A program made the position numbers and the translations under genes. From positions 3,950,501 to 4,014,500 of the forward strand of contig NZ_CP007451.1 of assembly GCF_000626635.1 (NCBI RefSeq): DNA of 64,000 nucleotides, given 5' to 3'. The DNA is from Draconibacterium orientale. Its GTDB lineage: Bacteria > Bacteroidota > Bacteroidia > Bacteroidales > Prolixibacteraceae. Shown one piece after another: positions 7,929-16,483 of the stretch. Each line of letters opens with the position of its first letter. Position 1 is the first letter of the stretch. The notes beneath the pieces are model-generated. The model did no database searches and was not told the origin of the DNA. It saw nothing but the letters and a program-made list of their open reading frames with translations.

Positions 7929-9331
7929 CATTAGTGTCCGGTAAAAATTTACCGGGCAGTACATTTTAAAGAACCACCCGGTATGTCTACTTTTGAGTTA
8001 CCACACCAAAAAGTTAGACATGGGTAAAAATACAATTTTTAGCGGACAGCCTATATTTAATCAGCTGTTAACGTTCATTGACAAGAGTGAGATTAGAAAA
8101 ATAGCGAAGAAACACGGCAGTGATTACTATGTCAAGAAGTTTACTACTTATAATCACTTAGTAGTTATGCTCTTCGTAGTCTTTGAAGGATATCATTCCA
8201 TCAGGGAGGTTATTCTTGGTTTACTTGCCAATGCCCACAAACTGTCCCATTTAGGTTTAAGTTATCTGGTACGGCGCAGCACTTTTTCAGAAGCTAATAA
8301 ACGTAGGAGCAGCAAGGTGTTCGAGGATATTTATATGACCGTTTACCAAAAGCATTCTCGTTTTTTAGCGGACAGCCGGTTAACAGACAAGGATTTGAAA
8401 CGACTTTATATCATGGATTCATCTACCATATCCTTGTTTAAGGACATTTTAAAAGGAGTTGGTCGTAATCCAAAGAGTGGTAAAAAGAAAGGCGGAATTA
8501 AAGCCCATACAATTATCAAAGCCAGTGAAAATGTTCCATGTTTAGTTCGGTACAGCGAAGCAGCCAGACACGACCATATGTTTCTACAAGAAGTGGAAGC
8601 TTTGCCATCAGGATCGATTATAACTTTTGACAAAGGCTATGTTGATTATGCGCAATATGAAACTTTTTCAGAAAAGTCGATTTGGTATGTAACCCGATTG
8701 AAAGAGAATGCATTTTATACAGCCGGGAAAGAGTTTGATATACCAGACGACACAGATTTTGGTGTCCTAAAAGATGAAGAAGTGGTGCTTCTGTATGGAG
8801 ATAATAAAACGCAAGAACACAAGGCTCGTAGAATTGCTTATTGGGATAATGAAAACCAACGTTTATTTGAGTTTATAACCAATAACTTTGAACTAGCTGC
8901 CGAAAAGATAGCTTGGATTTACAAAAAACGTTGGCAAATAGAACTGCTTTTCAAACAGCTAAAACAGAACTTCCCATTAAAATATTTTCTTGGTGACAAT
9001 GAGAACGCCATTGAGATACAGATATGGGCAGCTATGCTTGCCAACTTGCTAATTACTTTGGTAAAGAGCAAACTCAAGAGAAAGTGGGCATTCTCGAATA
9101 TGGTGTCCATTATAAGACAGCAATTAATGAACTACATCAACATATATGCCTTCCTGGAAAACCCAGAGAAAAGCTGGCTCATATTGATAAAGCAAGACAA
9201 ATACAAATACCAACATTCGCTATTCCCAGAAGTACAGGGGGCTTACTTTTGAAAAATAAAAATACCTGACTTGAATATCAAGAAGTTAGAGATATGAATT
9301 TAAACTAGATCCGGTTTCCCGGACAACAATG
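7929..9331 (+). mobile_element. Complete IS4-family insertion sequence, 1403 bp
   Basis: Left end CATTAGTGTCCGGTAAA and right end (read inward) CATTGTTGTCCGGGAAA form imperfect terminal inverted repeats. Both are bounded by the direct repeat ATTTTCAAT (7920-7928 and 9332-9340), a 9-bp target duplication. A single intact transposase fills the element. The intact reading frame and the perfect duplication suggest recent insertion. It sits between the DUF4870 gene and a decayed region, so it appears not to break a gene. Confidence 0.88.
8020..9252 (+). CDS. IS4-family transposase (DDE)
   Basis: About 410 residues from the ATG at 8020; an in-frame TTG at 7993 is a less likely start. The N-terminal DUF4372-like domain (MGKNTIFSGQPIFNQLL) is followed by a DDE catalytic core. 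Counted from the ATG, the acidic triad is Asp133 in MDSSTI, Asp204 in TFDKGYVDY, and Glu308 in the YREK-like motif KKRWQIELLFKQLKQ. All three are present and the frame is unbroken, so the enzyme is probably active. Confidence 0.93.
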   Translation: MGKNTIFSGQPIFNQLLTFIDKSEIRKIAKKHGSDYYVKKFTTYNHLVVMLFVVFEGYHSIREVILGLLANAHKLSHLGLSYLVRRSTFSEANKRRSSKVFEDIYMTVYQKHSRFLADSRLTDKDLKRLYIMDSSTISLFKDILKGVGRNPKSGKKKGGIKAHTIIKASENVPCLVRYSEAARHDHMFLQEVEALPSGSIITFDKGYVDYAQYETFSEKSIWYVTRLKENAFYTAGKEFDIPDDTDFGVLKDEEVVLLYGDNKTQEHKARRIAYWDNENQRLFEFITNNFELAAEKIAWIYKKRWQIELLFKQLKQNFPLKYFLGDNENAIEIQIWAAMLANLLITLVKSKLKRKWAFSNMVSIIRQQLMNYINIYAFLENPEKSWLILIKQDKYKYQHSLFPEVQGAYF

Positions 9332-9340
9332 ATTTTCAAT
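9332..9340. repeat. Target-site duplication, right copy (ATTTTCAAT)
   Basis: Exact match to 7920-7928, adjoining the right end of the IS. Confidence 0.75.
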
Positions 9341-9957
9341 AATGTGACCGTTTTGGAAAAGGACATCCTTAACTTTTATAACTAAATGAAAATGATTGGG
9401 TAAAAGACAATAGGGATCACTTGTTATTTCTGGTGGAGAAAAATTTTCGAATCAATTCAAATAACCCACCAACCATAAGAGAAATGATTTTGTCCTATCG
9501 GACAGATTTTACTATTTGGCTTGGTCCAAATAGTAAACACAAAACCCAAGGCTGCGCCCGCTTCCCTCGGAAAAGCTACGCGATGCCGACTAAAATTACA
9601 GAACTCGTCGTTCCTCCTCAAACATCAGTAATTTTTTAACGCCGTCACCGCTTGTTTTCCGGCTCACCGGCCGAGGCCACGCTTTGATGTAGCTGTCGTT
9701 GCATAAGTGGACGGCCTCTTTTGGTCGTTGCCCGGAGTTGAAATGAAACCTTAGTGAGAGCGGGAAGCTCCGAGGGATCGAGGAGATCACCCGTCCGAAC
9801 TTAGGTTTTATGAAAACGTAGGGAAAGGATCAAAAGCAGCCTTGAATTTTCTGTTTCGTCTTTGCTTCAAGGCAAAGATGAAAGCCGCCGGCAGGCCGAA
9901 AGTTACAGTTCTTCTCATGTTGTCTATAAAATTTATAATCCACCGAATTTTGGGTGT
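9341..9957. other. Decayed block of unknown origin
   Basis: About 600 bp with no intact gene. On the minus strand, pieces of open frame interrupted by stops give protein-like stretches (for example WPRPVSRKTSGDGVKKLLM and FHFNSGQRPKEAVHL). The base composition between 9540 and 9790 is richer in G+C than the neighbours. I have an impression that stretches of this kind recur in Bacteroidota genomes, but I cannot confirm that from the window. Confidence 0.4.
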
Positions 9958-10131
9958 GATCCGACAATAGGCCAAAATATCGACATATTCTGTTAAATGT
10001 TTTTTTATGAGTGTGAGAAAATGCTGATAGTTCTTTTTCTTTAGGAAAATTCGCTGTCCATTAATTCCTCGGTTGAAAACATGGTAGTAACTGCCACATG
10101 TAGAGGGTGTTATTGATTTTAGTGAAGGCAT
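9958..10131 (-). pseudogene. Remnant of a Y1 (RAYT/IS200-like) transposase
   Basis: On the minus strand the stretch SYYHVFNRGINGQRIF, followed by KNYQHFLTLIKKHL and DILAYCRI, matches the N-terminal part of REP-associated tyrosine transposases (normally GxYYHVFNRG...ILAYCLMPNHFHFLI). The match is lost just where the essential HxH (HFH) motif should come, and the frame then runs into unrelated sequence. No catalytic tyrosine is seen, so the gene is dead. A palindrome of the GGATGTCATC family lies 44 bp upstream of its start, a typical place for a REP-like substrate. Confidence 0.65.
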
Positions 10132-10174
10132 ATATAAATATACGAAAATTATTAACAGAACAGTTTTCATGGAT

Positions 10175-10207
10175 AAGGATGTCATCTTTTTAAAAGATGA
10201 CATCCTT
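10175..10207. repeat. Dispersed palindrome, GGATGTCATC family, copy 3 (perfect)
   Basis: Perfect inverted repeat of 33 bases, arms AAGGATGTCATCTTTT and AAAGATGACATCCTT, lying between the Y1 transposase remnant and hisS. Confidence 0.85.
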
Positions 10208-10224
10208 AAAACTACAGAAATTCT

Positions 10225-10232
10225 TACTTTTG
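10225..10232 (+). promoter_or_regulatory. -7 box for hisS
   Basis: TACTTTTG matches the Bacteroidota -7 consensus TAnnTTTG, 23 bases before the hisS start codon. No good -33 TTG is seen at the normal distance. Confidence 0.45.
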
Positions 10233-10255
10233 CAGCCTCATAAAATTTTAAAACG

Positions 10256-11617
10256 ATGGCACAGAAACCTTCGATTCCAAAAGGCACCCGCGATTTTTCA
10301 CCTGCAGAAATGGTGAGAAGAAATTATATTTTCAATACCATTAAAGATGTATTTCGTTTGTACGGATTTCAACCCATTGAAACACCGGCAATGGAAAACC
10401 TATCAACATTGATGGGTAAATATGGCGAAGAAGGTGATAAGCTGCTTTTTAAAATTTTGAATTCGGGCGATTTTATTTCTAAAGTTCCGCAGGAAATGCT
10501 GGACGAGAAAAACTCGAACAAACTGACTACAAAACTATCTGAAAAAGGATTGCGTTACGACTTAACCGTGCCATTTGCGCGTTACGTTGTGCAATACCGA
10601 AACGACATTGCTTTCCCGTTTAAACGTTACCAGATTCAGCCGGTTTGGCGTGCCGACCGACCTCAGAAAGGACGTTACCGCGAGTTTTATCAGTGCGATG
10701 TTGACGTGATTGGTAGCAACAGTTTGCTAAACGAGGTGGAGTTGGTACAAATTATCGACGAGGTTTTTCAACGACTGGGAATCAATACAACGGTAAAAAT
10801 CAACAACAGAAAAATTCTGGCCGGAATTGCCGAAGCTATTGGCGAAGCCGACCGAATGGTGGATATTACCGTTGCTATCGACAAACTGGATAAAATTGAC
10901 CTGGAAAAGGTAAATGCGGAAATGCTTGACAAAGGAATTTCGCAGGAGGCCGTTGACAAGCTTCAACCGATTCTGAAATTGGAAGGAACTACCGTTGAAA
11001 AACTGGCGCAGATTGAAACAGTTATTGGCGCAACCGAGATTGGTGCCAAAGGAATTGCCGAAATGCGTACTATGTTTGCTTATCTTGAAAACGTTGAGCT
11101 AAATACAACCGTTGAACTGGATCTTACCTTAGCGCGTGGATTAAATTACTACACCGGCGCTATTTTCGAGGTAAAATCGAACGATGTACAAATTGGCAGT
11201 ATCTGCGGTGGTGGCCGTTACGACGACCTGACCGGAATTTTTGGTATGCCCGATGTTTCGGGTGTTGGTGTATCGTTTGGTGCCGAGCGTATTTACGATG
11301 TTTTGGTTCAGTTAAATGCTTTCCCGGAAGAGTCGCTGGAAACCACAAAAGCCTTGTTTGTAAACTTCGGAGAGAAGGAGGAAGCTTATTGTTTGCCGGT
11401 TTTGGCTCAGTTGCGAAAAAATGGTATCAATGCTGAGATATTCCCCGAAAGTGCAAAAATGAAAAAGCAGATGACTTACGCCAACCGTAAAGAAATTGCC
11501 TACGTAATTCTGGCCGGTGATAATGAAATGGCTGCTCAAAAGTTCACGCTTAAAAATATGGAAACAGGAGAGCAGCAATTGGTTGACACACAAGAACTGA
11601 TAAATATCCTTAAATAG
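10256..11617 (+). CDS. hisS: Histidyl-tRNA synthetase
   Basis: A 453-residue class II aminoacyl-tRNA synthetase that charges tRNA-His. Motif 1 lies around [17 protein letters not shown]; motif 2 is [10 protein letters not shown] with [10 protein letters not shown]; the histidine-specific signature [15 protein letters not shown] and the GGGRYDDL block are present, followed by motif 3 (GVSFGAERI) and a C-terminal anticodon-binding domain. Length fits the Bacteroidota form. It is preceded by a -7 box and followed by a GC-poor hairpin. Confidence 0.97.
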   Translation: MAQKPSIPKGTRDFSPAEMVRRNYIFNTIKDVFRLYGFQPIETPAMENLSTLMGKYGEEGDKLLFKILNSGDFISKVPQEMLDEKNSNKLTTKLSEKGLRYDLTVPFARYVVQYRNDIAFPFKRYQIQPVWRADRPQKGRYREFYQCDVDVIGSNSLLNEVELVQIIDEVFQRLGINTTVKINNRKILAGIAEAIGEADRMVDITVAIDKLDKIDLEKVNAEMLDKGISQEAVDKLQPILKLEGTTVEKLAQIETVIGATEIGAKGIAEMRTMFAYLENVELNTTVELDLTLARGLNYYTGAIFEVKSNDVQIGSICGGGRYDDLTGIFGMPDVSGVGVSFGAERIYDVLVQLNAFPEESLETTKALFVNFGEKEEAYCLPVLAQLRKNGINAEIFPESAKMKKQMTYANRKEIAYVILAGDNEMAAQKFTLKNMETGEQQLVDTQELINILK

Positions 11618-11635
11618 CTGATTACTTTATACGAT

Positions 11636-11660
11636 ATTGCTCCAAAATAAATGGAGCAAT
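11636..11660 (+). terminator. Hairpin behind hisS
   Basis: Stem ATTGCTCCA / TGGAGCAAT, 9 bp, 18 bases after the hisS stop. There is no clear T-run, so termination is possible rather than certain. Confidence 0.4.
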
Positions 11661-11846
11661 GATTGCATCGGTTTCAAACAGACTTGTAAAAACACTTGGT
11701 GGAGATGTACGTTTCCCGTGATTGAGGTGCACTATTTGTGCCCAACTACGGGCTGATGAATAGGATATTTCAGTGTATCCGTTATTTACAATTCATCAGT
11801 TTAACAGTTTCTCAATTTTACCATTTCACCATTTTACAGTTTAATT

Positions 11847-13349
11847 ATGGCAAACCGTATATTTGAAATAACCCCCAAAAACCTCACCTTCGATACCATT
11901 CAGGATATTCTGGAAAACAATATAAAGCTTAAACTTTCTGAAATATCGGTACAACTTATTCATAAAAGCAAAAAGTACCTCGACAATAAACTTGAAAGAG
12001 CGGATAAACCGCTTTACGGAATTAATACCGGGTTTGGAGCATTGTGCGATATTGAAATTTCGAAAGACAGCTTAAGTAAATTACAGGAAAATCTGGTGGT
12101 TTCGCACGCCTGTAATATTGGCCCGGAAATACCTGCCGATATTGTGAAACTGATGTTGTTGCTAAAAGCACATGCGCTTTCAAAAGGAAATTCGGCGGTG
12201 CAGTTGATAACCGTACAACGAATTCTTGACCTGTTTAACAACGCTATTTTACCGGTTGTTTGCGAGCAGGGATCGCTTGGTGCCAGCGGAGATTTGGCAC
12301 CTCTGGCAAAATTATTCCTTCCACTGCTTGGCTTAGGCGAAGTTAATTTTGAAGGGAAAAAACAACAGGCCGGGAAAGTACTTGAAAAGCTGGGGTGGGA
12401 GCCCATAAAACTGGAAGCCAAAGAAGGACTCGCCTTGCTGAATGGTACTCAGTTTATGAGTGCGCACGCCGTTTATACGCTATTAAAAACTTTCCGAATT
12501 ATCGACCAGGGCGATATTATCGGGGCACTCTCGCTGGATGCTTTCGACGGATTGATCGAACCGTTTTCAGAAAATATCCAACGCATTCGTCCGCACAAAG
12601 GACAGGCCGAAACGGCAAAGAATTTCAGAAATGTTTTAACCGGCAGCGAAATGCAGGCCAAACCCAAAAAACACATCCAGGATCCTTATTCTTTCCGCTG
12701 TATTCCGCAGGTTCACGGAGCAGTAAAAGATGCGGTGAATTATGTGGCTACAGTTATTGAAACCGAAATTAACTCGGTAACGGATAATCCAACGGTTTTC
12801 CCGGATGAAGATCTGATCATTTCCGGAGGTAATTTCCATGGCGAACCGCTAGCCTTGTCGCTCGATTTTTTGGCAATGGCAATGAGTGAGCTGGGAAGTA
12901 TCTCGGAGCGAAGAACTTATCGTTTGATTTCGGGCGAACGCGAATTACCGGAGTTTTTGGTGGCCAATCCCGGATTAAATTCCGGTTTTATGATTCCGCA
13001 ATATGCTGCCGCATCAATTGTTAGTCAGAACAAACAGCTTTGTACGCCTTGCGTGGTGGATTCTATACCTTCGTCGAACGAACAGGAAGACCACGTTAGT
13101 ATGGGAGGAAATTCAGCAACAAAAGCCTTAAAAGTAGTTTTGAATACCGAGAAGATTTTGGCTATTGAATTATACAATGCAGCTCAGGCAATGGATTTTC
13201 GACGCCCCGTACAATCGTCGCCATTTATCGAACGCTTCATTAAAGAATACCGTAAAATGGTAAGTTTTGTTGAGGAAGACATTGTGATGTACGAAGCGAT
13301 CAATCTTACTATTGACTTTTTAAATACAACAAAATTCAATCGTTTGTAA
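11847..13349 (+). CDS. hutH: Histidine ammonia-lyase
   Basis: A 500-residue enzyme of the aromatic amino-acid ammonia-lyase family that removes ammonia from L-histidine to give urocanate. The MIO cofactor triad Ala146-Ser147-Gly148 sits in GSLGASGDLAP. Other conserved parts are YGINTGFG (about 57-64), NFHGEPLALSLDF and GSISERRTYRLI. The residues SH in ENLVVSHACN match histidine-specific lyases rather than tyrosine lyases (which have His at the selectivity switch). No other hut genes are adjacent, so its metabolic partners are elsewhere. Confidence 0.9.
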   Translation: MANRIFEITPKNLTFDTIQDILENNIKLKLSEISVQLIHKSKKYLDNKLERADKPLYGINTGFGALCDIEISKDSLSKLQENLVVSHACNIGPEIPADIVKLMLLLKAHALSKGNSAVQLITVQRILDLFNNAILPVVCEQGSLGASGDLAPLAKLFLPLLGLGEVNFEGKKQQAGKVLEKLGWEPIKLEAKEGLALLNGTQFMSAHAVYTLLKTFRIIDQGDIIGALSLDAFDGLIEPFSENIQRIRPHKGQAETAKNFRNVLTGSEMQAKPKKHIQDPYSFRCIPQVHGAVKDAVNYVATVIETEINSVTDNPTVFPDEDLIISGGNFHGEPLALSLDFLAMAMSELGSISERRTYRLISGERELPEFLVANPGLNSGFMIPQYAAASIVSQNKQLCTPCVVDSIPSSNEQEDHVSMGGNSATKALKVVLNTEKILAIELYNAAQAMDFRRPVQSSPFIERFIKEYRKMVSFVEEDIVMYEAINLTIDFLNTTKFNRL

Positions 13350-13354
13350 AGAAA

Positions 13355-13390
13355 AAGGCTGCCTGATAATTTTCAGACAGCCTTTTTTTT
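13355..13390. terminator. Bidirectional terminator
   Basis: Stem AAGGCTGCCTGA / TCAGACAGCCTT with T8 on the plus side, between hutH and the convergent thioredoxin gene. Confidence 0.85.
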
Positions 13391-13405
13391 CTCACACTTT
13401 TATTC

Positions 13406-13927
13406 TTAAAGTGCGTCGTTATTTTGTTGCTTCTTAAGCAATATTGTATTGATGTTTTGTGTAAACATCTTTTTCGTGTCTTCTTTGGTACGTGCAATAC
13501 CCGAAGCCATCGTTGGTTTCCCTTCTATTGGAATATAAAGGAAAGCCGGAATACTCTTTACGCCAAACACAGCGGCAAGCTCGCGTTCAACTTGTGTATC
13601 AATTTTGTAAACAATAACTTCTCCGGCAAATTCTCCGGCCACTTCTTCCAAAATTGGAGCTGCAGTTCGGCAGGGGCCGCACCAATCGGCATAGAAATCG
13701 ATCAAAGCCGGTTTTTCGCCTTTGTATTTCCACTCTTTCGGAGAACTTTCATAATCCCATACTTTTTCCAGAAACATGGCTTTGGTTAACATGGTCGTGG
13801 CTTTGTCGGCCTTCGAAACCGATTTTGTTGCTGTTTCGCTATCATTGCTTTCTGCTTTTGCCGTGCAGGAACTGTATCCAAACAACAAGCCCGCAGCTAT
13901 TAAAAATGTAATAAATCTTGTTTTCAT
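13406..13927 (-). CDS. Thioredoxin-fold lipoprotein
   Basis: From the ATG at 13927 (MKTRFITFLIAAG) the product has 173 residues; a start 30 bases upstream would put extra polar residues before the signal sequence. The signal peptide ends in a lipobox GYSSC, so the protein is likely lipid-anchored in the periplasm. The thioredoxin domain carries FYADWCGPCRTAAPILEE with the redox-active CGPC, and the cis-proline region SIPAFLYIP. An insertion FLEKVWDYESSPKEWKYKG precedes the active site. It may reduce periplasmic disulfides, for example during cytochrome c maturation. Confidence 0.88.
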   Translation of the reverse strand: MKTRFITFLIAAGLLFGYSSCTAKAESNDSETATKSVSKADKATTMLTKAMFLEKVWDYESSPKEWKYKGEKPALIDFYADWCGPCRTAAPILEEVAGEFAGEVIVYKIDTQVERELAAVFGVKSIPAFLYIPIEGKPTMASGIARTKEDTKKMFTQNINTILLKKQQNNDAL

Positions 13928-14214
13928 TTTATTCTTGATTTTGTAATTATCAACCATTAAAATAAACTATTTGTTCAAATATATATAAATATATGCATAT
14001 ATGATTAAGCAAAAGCTGTACCAAAAATTATTCCGATAAAACTACAACATATTTTTATTTACCTAACGCAACCAATTTTTGTTTTGCTCCGTCTACCAAC
14101 TGTGATTATTAATTTAAAGAGCGATGAAACGAGCATAAAAAATTTCTGTTTAAAATACAGGAGATGATTATGCGAGTTACATGAGTTACCGTTAAAAAAT
14201 AAAATTATTAACGA

Positions 14215-14922
14215 ATGAAAAAATTAGCATTTGGAATTTTAATGGGATTACTGGTAGTTTTTACCAGCTGTTTAGATGACGACGACGGTTATTCGTTGGG
14301 CGATTACTGGATTGGGTTTGGAATTTATAAAGGAGATGATGCGGGAGCAGTTAGTTTGGTAATGGACAACGGTTCTGTTTTGATTCCTGCCGCTGCAACA
14401 CGCCCTGGTTGGTATTTAGATTTTACTGATGGCGACCGCGTTTTGGTGAACTATACCATTTTAGATGAAGATGAATCCAGTAGTGCTGTAGAACGTTACC
14501 TTGTAAAGGTAAATGATATCAGCGATGTTTTGATGAAAGGCATTATGGACATTACCGAAGAGATTGAAGATAGTATTGGTAACGATCCGATAATTGTTGA
14601 AGATGCCTGGATTTCGGATAGTTTGCTGAATTTCAGGTTGAAATACTGGGGGTACAATAAAACCCACTTTTTAAACCTGGTAAAAGAACCGGGAGAATTA
14701 ACCGCCGACGATCAGCCATTTCAACTGGAGTTGAGACACAATGCAAACGACGATGAGGAGTCGGTTCCATATACCGCTTACGTTTCGTTTAGTTTGAACA
14801 GTTTGCGTGTAGATGGTCTTGATTCGGTTCGTTTTGAAGTAAATGCGATCGATTATGATGGTGTTGCTTATCAAGACAGTGGCGTGTTTAATTATAGCAA
14901 TCTGGAATTACCCACACCATAA
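14215..14922 (+). CDS. NigD-like lipoprotein
   Basis: A 235-residue protein with a type II signal peptide (lipobox TSC, cysteine near residue 19), followed by the acidic DDDDGYSLGDYWIGFGIY stretch that marks NigD-like proteins of Bacteroidota. A beta-rich N-terminal part with GDRVLVNYTILDED and a C-terminal Ig-like part follow. NigD was first noted next to the bacteriocin gene nigC, but most family members have no assigned role. It stands alone with a bidirectional terminator downstream. Confidence 0.85.
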   Translation: MKKLAFGILMGLLVVFTSCLDDDDGYSLGDYWIGFGIYKGDDAGAVSLVMDNGSVLIPAAATRPGWYLDFTDGDRVLVNYTILDEDESSSAVERYLVKVNDISDVLMKGIMDITEEIEDSIGNDPIIVEDAWISDSLLNFRLKYWGYNKTHFLNLVKEPGELTADDQPFQLELRHNANDDEESVPYTAYVSFSLNSLRVDGLDSVRFEVNAIDYDGVAYQDSGVFNYSNLELPTP

Positions 14923-14944
14923 AAAGTTAAACAGTGTAAAATAG

Positions 14945-14973
14945 AAAAGGTGCTCATTTCGAGCACCTTTTTC
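14945..14973. terminator. Bidirectional terminator
   Basis: Stem AAAAGGTGCTC / GAGCACCTTTT with a five-base loop and T-run, between the NigD-like gene and the convergent S41 protease gene. Confidence 0.85.
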
Positions 14974-14998
14974 TTTGTATTGAATGTTGTTTCTTTTT

Positions 14999-16408
14999 TT
15001 ACTCAGGTCGTTGAATCTGCTCAATTAGCATTTCGCGTTTATTTTGGTCGTAGCGAGAAAAACCACGATCGAATATCTGGTATTCGAAATGAACTTTTGG
15101 AACACTTTTCATTGCCACAACCGGTGTGCCCGTGATATCTTCGATGGCTGCTTTAAACAGCGGATCATTCTTATCTCCAAGCGGGAAGGTCGCGAAAAGA
15201 TCGTCATAAACCGGAATGTTAGGTGCAAATCCATCTTTAAAATCGGTAACGCCTGCAGCATTGGCATAACGCAAAACAATTGGTTGCAAGCCCCAATTGG
15301 CTATTTCTTCGCTATATTCTTCGCTGTAATAATCTTCTGGTTTTAAAGTAATTGATGCAGTGTATTTCCCAAAGGTTGTGTCGCCAACAGTTGTAACATT
15401 ATCCATGTAGGCTCTTAATCCGGTTATTGAAAGTTCGGATGCTGAAGCAGTCCCCGATCCGGTGAGGAAATAAACTTTTTCTAATCCCATTTTTACAGGA
15501 ACCTGATTATCAAAATACACCTCAACCTGGCTCATAATTTGTCGGTCGATAAAGTAGTCCTGGTATTTTTTATTCCATTTATAGGTAACAAGAATGCTGT
15601 TATCGTTTACAACATCAAGAGGTCCAATGCACGAGCACAGGTGTTTGGCAGCCGAAATGGTTCCTCCCGGATTATAACGAAGGTCTACTACAAGATCTGT
15701 TGCTCCCTGGTTTACCAGGCTTGCAAAAGCATTGTCGAGGGAGCTGTTAAAATCCGAAATATATTGGGCATAAAAAATATAACCAATTTTTCGGCCATCG
15801 TGTTCCACAATATTGGTTGTTAACACCGGATCTAAAGTCAACACAGAGGATGTAAGACGAATAGTTGTGTCGGCGCCAATACCGTCGCCTGTTAATACGC
15901 CAAGTGTAACATCTATGTTATCGCTGTATAGCAAGTCGGTGTAATTGTCATCGTTAATGTCGGCATTGTTCATCTCAATCAAAAGGTCGCCACGTTTAAT
16001 TCCTGCTGCCGAGGCCGGTGTTTCCGGGTAAACATACTCAACAATACCAAAAATATTGCCGGTGTTCGAGAAGCGTCCAAATGCCAGCGACCAGCCGTAT
16101 GTTTTTTCAGTACCTTCAAAACTAGCTTCCAGCGCATCCACATCATCAGTAATGTACGACCACTTATCATCTACATAAAGCAATTTGTTGAAATAGGCTT
16201 TTGAATCGGTTTCGTACTTATAATTAATGTTTGGCAATTCATCGTACCATAAATAAACATCATCCATTGTCTCGTAAATGAATTTATTTACCTTTTTTGT
16301 ATATTCCGAAGCCTCCGGCCCTTCAGGAGTGGGATCATCTTTTGAGCAGGCCGTAAAAACAGCCACAGCTACAAAAAACAATAAAGTTGTTTTTACTAAA
16401 TTTTTCAT
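14999..16408 (-). CDS. S41 family C-terminal-processing peptidase, lipoprotein
   Basis: From the ATG at 16408 (MKNLVKTT) about 469 residues; the longer frame to 16429 adds seven residues ahead of the signal sequence. The lipobox is FTAC. In longer-frame numbering, a PDZ domain spans about residues 105-180 (with ASAAGIKRGDLLIEMN), the S41 core begins near DGRKIGYIFY, and the nucleophile region GTASASELS is at 327-334, with the partner lysine 355 in FGKYTAS. These proteases cleave unfolded or tail-tagged substrates in the periplasm. Confidence 0.9.
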   Translation of the reverse strand: MKNLVKTTLLFFVAVAVFTACSKDDPTPEGPEASEYTKKVNKFIYETMDDVYLWYDELPNINYKYETDSKAYFNKLLYVDDKWSYITDDVDALEASFEGTEKTYGWSLAFGRFSNTGNIFGIVEYVYPETPASAAGIKRGDLLIEMNNADINDDNYTDLLYSDNIDVTLGVLTGDGIGADTTIRLTSSVLTLDPVLTTNIVEHDGRKIGYIFYAQYISDFNSSLDNAFASLVNQGATDLVVDLRYNPGGTISAAKHLCSCIGPLDVVNDNSILVTYKWNKKYQDYFIDRQIMSQVEVYFDNQVPVKMGLEKVYFLTGSGTASASELSITGLRAYMDNVTTVGDTTFGKYTASITLKPEDYYSEEYSEEIANWGLQPIVLRYANAAGVTDFKDGFAPNIPVYDDLFATFPLGDKNDPLFKAAIEDITGTPVVAMKSVPKVHFEYQIFDRGFSRYDQNKREMLIEQIQRPE

Positions 16409-16483
16409 AATGTATTCTCTTACGTCCATAATTTCTTTATAGTCATTCCTATTTAACGCAAAAAGGCAGGTTTTCGTTTATTG

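Noticed and set aside
7993-8019. TTG start for the IS4 transposase
   Set aside because: The ATG at 8020 begins the conserved MGKNTIFSGQPIF sequence; the extra nine residues are not needed.
9808-10287. 159-codon frame taken as an intact gene
   Set aside because: Only the segment 9958-10131 resembles a Y1 transposase; the N-terminal part is upstream palindrome and promoter sequence, and the C-terminal part is unrelated decayed sequence.
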